A stretch of 7,790 nucleotides of DNA from Promethearchaeum sp. GTDB lineage: Archaea > Asgardarchaeota > Lokiarchaeia > Sigyniarchaeales > Promethearchaeaceae. How positions within the stretch are numbered: position 1 is the stretch's first letter; each line of letters opens with the position of its first letter. The stretch covers positions 1 through 7,790 of the forward strand of contig JAUWPK010000169.1 of assembly GCA_030611625.1 (NCBI GenBank), in the 5' to 3' direction. Below are positions 5,604 through 7,790 of the stretch, piece by piece. The translations under genes and the position numbers were made by a program. The notes beneath the pieces are model-generated. The model ran no database searches. It saw nothing but the letters and a program-made list of their open reading frames with translations, and was not told the origin of the DNA.

Positions 5604-5858
5604 ATGTCGAATCAAGGGACGGTAAAATGGTTCAACGGTCGTAAGGGATTTGGATTCATTGTTCCAGATGGAAATGAAGAAGGACAAGAATCTAAGGATG
5701 TTTTTGTGCATTTTTCTTCAATAGTTATTGAGGATGAAAGTGCGTTCAAAACTTTATATGAAAACGATAAAGTCACTTATAATTTAGTTGAAAGTGAAAA
5801 AGGTATAGAAGCACGGGATGTCGTAGTAACTGAGCGTGCTCCACGAGAAAGGCGATAA
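5604..5858 (+). CDS. CspA-type cold-shock-domain protein
   Basis: 84 residues from ATG 5604. This start places the conserved GTVKWFN right at the N-terminus, as in CspA-type proteins; an upstream in-frame TTG at 5586 would add six unrelated residues. RNP1 reads KGFGFI (14-19) and RNP2 VFVHF (33-37), with W9, F10, F16, F18, F34, H36 and F37 forming the usual nucleic-acid-binding face. The loop between them (PDGNEEGQESKD) is a few residues longer than in E. coli CspA, and the tail ends in a basic RAPRERR. Family members bind single-stranded RNA/DNA and melt RNA secondary structure in the cytoplasm. Such proteins are common in bacteria and patchy in archaea, so horizontal origin is possible. A T-rich tract follows the stop, suggesting a single-gene transcript, and the Asn-rich gene follows on the same strand. 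Confidence 0.95.
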   Translation: MSNQGTVKWFNGRKGFGFIVPDGNEEGQESKDVFVHFSSIVIEDESAFKTLYENDKVTYNLVESEKGIEARDVVVTERAPRERR

Positions 5859-5875
5859 TAGGAATAAAAATACCG

Positions 5876-5899
5876 TTTTTTATTTTTATTTTATTTTTT
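5876..5899 (+). terminator. T-rich terminator after the cold-shock gene
   Basis: Four runs of 4-6 T broken by single A residues begin 17 bases after the stop at 5858. This is the typical form of an archaeal intrinsic terminator and suggests that the downstream Asn-rich gene is transcribed separately. Confidence 0.55.
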
Positions 5900-6029
5900 A
5901 TACTTCAAAGTCTTACAGCATTTTTAGCAAATATAGGCAAATAATTTTTTTTGTATGGATGTTACGTAGATATTCCAAGAATAATACATTCTAATTTAGA
6001 TTGTGTTTGTGAATAAAGAAACGGATACG

Positions 6030-6040
6030 TTGATAATCAA
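6030..6040. promoter_or_regulatory. 11-bp palindrome touching the start of the Asn-rich gene
   Basis: TTGATAATCAA is a perfect inverted repeat (5-base arms, one-base centre) whose last base is the A of the start codon. It could be an operator or nothing; arms this short and AT-rich arise often by chance. Confidence 0.2.
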
Positions 6041-7790
6041 TGACACAACCATGGTCAAAGGAAATAGATGATGATTTGCAGCCTGGAATGGCCCGTTTAT
6101 TTGCATCTGATAATTCGGAAAGTAAAGAAAATCAAACATTAGTTTCCGATAAAAATACATCAGAAAAATTAAAATACGGAAATAGTGTAGACCATCAAGG
6201 ATCTGTAAGAACACAGAGTAAACCAATATTCAATATAAATAATCACGTTAATTCCAAACAAGAAAATTTGCATCAAAACCAAAGTTCATCCGAAAATAGT
6301 TTAAATTTTAATCCAAAAATTCAATCCAACCGAGCTTTAAGTAGTATGTTAAGAAAAATTCAAAGCCGGCAAAATGACCCGCAATATCAAAATAAATTTT
6401 TAAATGTATTTGATCAAAATCCCTCCCAATTATCAAATAAACAAGGGATGCCTAACCAAAATCCAAATAATTTCTATCCAAATCAAGGAATTCCAAGTAA
6501 TACAAATCCTCAAAATTCTTTCTTTCACAATTCTAAATTTAAAAATCAAACCAATAAATTTGAGAATTCTAATAAAGCAGATAGTGGCTTCCTTAATAAT
6601 TCGAGAAATTCTTCATTCCAAGAAAATGCAAAAACATTTACTAATAATCCAAATCAAGAAATTCCTCATTCATCTAAACTAAATTTTCAAAAATCAAATT
6701 ATACTGGTAAATATCCTATACCTCCTCCACCGAAACTTCCTCCTGAAGGTCGGGAAATCCCACCATTTTTAAGTTTTGGTTCAGATGAAGGAATAAATCC
6801 GTACCAAATTGAACACAAAAATCCTTACGACTCAACGTTGACGGATGTTTTAAGTGAGTCAATCAGTGGTAATAAACGATTTTCATCTAATGATGAAATA
6901 AAGGGAAAAGAAGATCAAAAACCGGTTCGGAATAATAATTATAATAATAATTATAGCAAAAATACTTCTCAAAATAATCAATTTAACACACAAAACAGAA
7001 TTCCAAAACCAAATGATTATCATAAATCTAGAATTGATCAAGTAAATAACCTTAAAAGGATTAACTTAAGGAATCAGACAACGTCACTATTTGCAAATGC
7101 TCAAAATCAAGAATCAATGAATCGAGAACCAAGTTATAATTCTTTAAAAGAAAATAATAATAAAAATTATTCTCAAAATTATTCTCAAAATGGGTTTGGA
7201 CTACATAAAAATCACATAAACTCTAATCAATCAAATCAATTCGGTAATGTTATTCAGGATACAAACGTAAATCGGGATTCTTATGAAGAATATGAACAAA
7301 AACAATTTGTTCCTGGTTTTAACGATTCATATAGATCGAATAGTCAACAGAGTAATAATTTTGGATCAATTCAACCAAATTCACTAAATTTTCAAAACTC
7401 AGATACAAGGAATAATTATCATAGAAAAGCATTGAGTCTTAAAGAGCGGTTGTATAAACCTTCAACGAATAATTCAGGGTTTCAAGGGTATTCCCAAGAA
7501 AATCATTATAATAATGAAAATAATTTTGAACCTCAGTTGCAACACGAAAATGCGAGATTCAGAAATGAACAGCAAAAAATCTTTTCAAATTTCTCCCAGA
7601 ATAATTCACTCCAAGATGACTTGCAAGATAGCATGTTAAATAATACTATAAACACCATTAATGAAATTGAGGAGGACCCAGAGCAACGGGAACTTACAAT
7701 TATCGAAAATTTGAATTATATTAAGCAGGCTGAACCCGTGAAACTTGAAATATTACATCTATTAATGGACAGACATAAGCATCCTGATTG
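6040..7790 (+). CDS. Large Asn/Gln/Ser-rich, prion-like disordered protein with polyproline island, 3' end missing
   Basis: The frame is open from ATG 6040 (the first start after an in-frame TAA at 6034) to the right edge: 583 codons plus two bases without a stop, far beyond chance in AT-rich DNA. By hand count about 105 Asn and 54 Gln (27% together), plus much Ser and scattered Tyr/Phe. There is no signal peptide, hydrophobic helix or Cys. Layout: a charged N-terminus (MTQPWSKEIDDDLQPGMARLF); Asn-rich region 1 (about 31-220); an Asn-poor segment (about 221-290) with the polyproline run at 228-231; Asn-rich region 2 (about 291-526); then a denser helical stretch (about 527-583) running off the window. 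Short motifs recur: LFA at 20 and 350, LNF at 88, 214 and 449, and basic ALS-led segments at 99 and 464. It is probably a cytoplasmic, self-associating scaffold; function unknown. It follows the cold-shock gene with 181 bases between. Confidence 0.9.
   Translation, partial: MTQPWSKEIDDDLQPGMARLFASDNSESKENQTLVSDKNTSEKLKYGNSVDHQGSVRTQSKPIFNINNHVNSKQENLHQNQSSSENSLNFNPKIQSNRALSSMLRKIQSRQNDPQYQNKFLNVFDQNPSQLSNKQGMPNQNPNNFYPNQGIPSNTNPQNSFFHNSKFKNQTNKFENSNKADSGFLNNSRNSSFQENAKTFTNNPNQEIPHSSKLNFQKSNYTGKYPIPPPPKLPPEGREIPPFLSFGSDEGINPYQIEHKNPYDSTLTDVLSESISGNKRFSSNDEIKGKEDQKPVRNNNYNNNYSKNTSQNNQFNTQNRIPKPNDYHKSRIDQVNNLKRINLRNQTTSLFANAQNQESMNREPSYNSLKENNNKNYSQNYSQNGFGLHKNHINSNQSNQFGNVIQDTNVNRDSYEEYEQKQFVPGFNDSYRSNSQQSNNFGSIQPNSLNFQNSDTRNNYHRKALSLKERLYKPSTNNSGFQGYSQENHYNNENNFEPQLQHENARFRNEQQKIFSNFSQNNSLQDDLQDSMLNNTINTINEIEEDPEQRELTIIENLNYIKQAEPVKLEILHLLMDRHKHPD
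6931..6954 (+). repeat. 12-bp tandem duplication inside the Asn-rich gene
   Basis: AATAATAATTAT occurs twice in a row, encoding NNNY twice (residues 298-305). It is a simple-sequence site of the kind made by replication slippage. Confidence 0.9.
7165..7188 (+). repeat. Second 12-bp tandem duplication inside the Asn-rich gene
   Basis: AATTATTCTCAA occurs twice without mismatch, encoding NYSQ twice (residues 376-383). It is in frame, so the gene tolerates or benefits from small expansions. Confidence 0.9.

Noticed and set aside
5996..6226. 76-codon reverse frame opposite the start of the Asn-rich gene
   Set aside because: Antisense shadow of the 583-codon open frame, with no independent start signal.
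6404..6682. 92-codon forward frame rich in Ile and Lys
   Set aside because: It is the frame-shifted reading of AAT/CAA-rich codons of the Asn-rich gene.
6931..7188. Short tandem repeats considered as a CRISPR-like array
   Set aside because: Units are 12 bp, directly adjacent without spacers and in frame inside a coding region.

Overview
The window is AT-rich (roughly one third G+C by eye) and looks archaeal. A TATA box of archaeal type (CTTATAAATA) lies about 26 bases before an ATG with almost no leader. T-rich tracts follow several stop codons. Short GGTGA-type ribosome sites occur only at some genes. The gene content (a soluble reductive-dehalogenase-like protein, small zinc-finger membrane proteins, a cold-shock protein and a very long Asn/Gln-rich protein with a polyproline island) would suit an Asgard (Lokiarchaeia/Heimdallarchaeia-like) genome. 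That assignment is inference; no ribosomal or informational marker is present to settle it.

Layout. 1-672 (+): C-terminal two thirds of a thioredoxin-reductase-type flavoprotein, open at the left edge. 699-1787 (-): 362-residue reductive-dehalogenase-like iron-sulfur protein, convergent with it. 1837-3321 (+): 12-helix MFS/GPH-like transporter, divergent from the previous gene across only 49 bases that hold a perfect 16-bp tandem repeat. 3325-3442: a candidate structured RNA region containing an ideal kink-turn (C/D box) arrangement. 3510-3914 (+): small four-helix membrane protein with its own leaderless-type promoter. 4146-4769 (-): 207-residue membrane protein with an N-terminal B-box-like zinc module and a C-terminal zinc ribbon. 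5075-5341 (-): 88-residue orphan with a TTG start. 5604-5858 (+): CspA-type cold-shock-domain protein, preceded by a possible 20-codon leader peptide. 6040-7790 (+): a stop-free reading frame of at least 583 codons, open at the right edge, encoding an Asn/Gln/Ser-rich, probably disordered protein.

How the parts relate. The genes look mostly monocistronic, with frequent strand changes, so no large operon is evident. The left part is redox-related (flavin disulfide reductase, corrinoid/Fe-S reductase) beside a sugar-type transporter. The right part pairs a nucleic-acid chaperone (cold-shock domain) with a prion-like low-complexity protein on the same strand. The latter is the most unusual object in the window: about 105 Asn and 54 Gln in 583 residues by hand count, a Pro-rich island, repeated short motifs and the start of what looks like a folded helical domain at the right edge. 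No CRISPR array, insertion sequence, tRNA or rRNA was seen.
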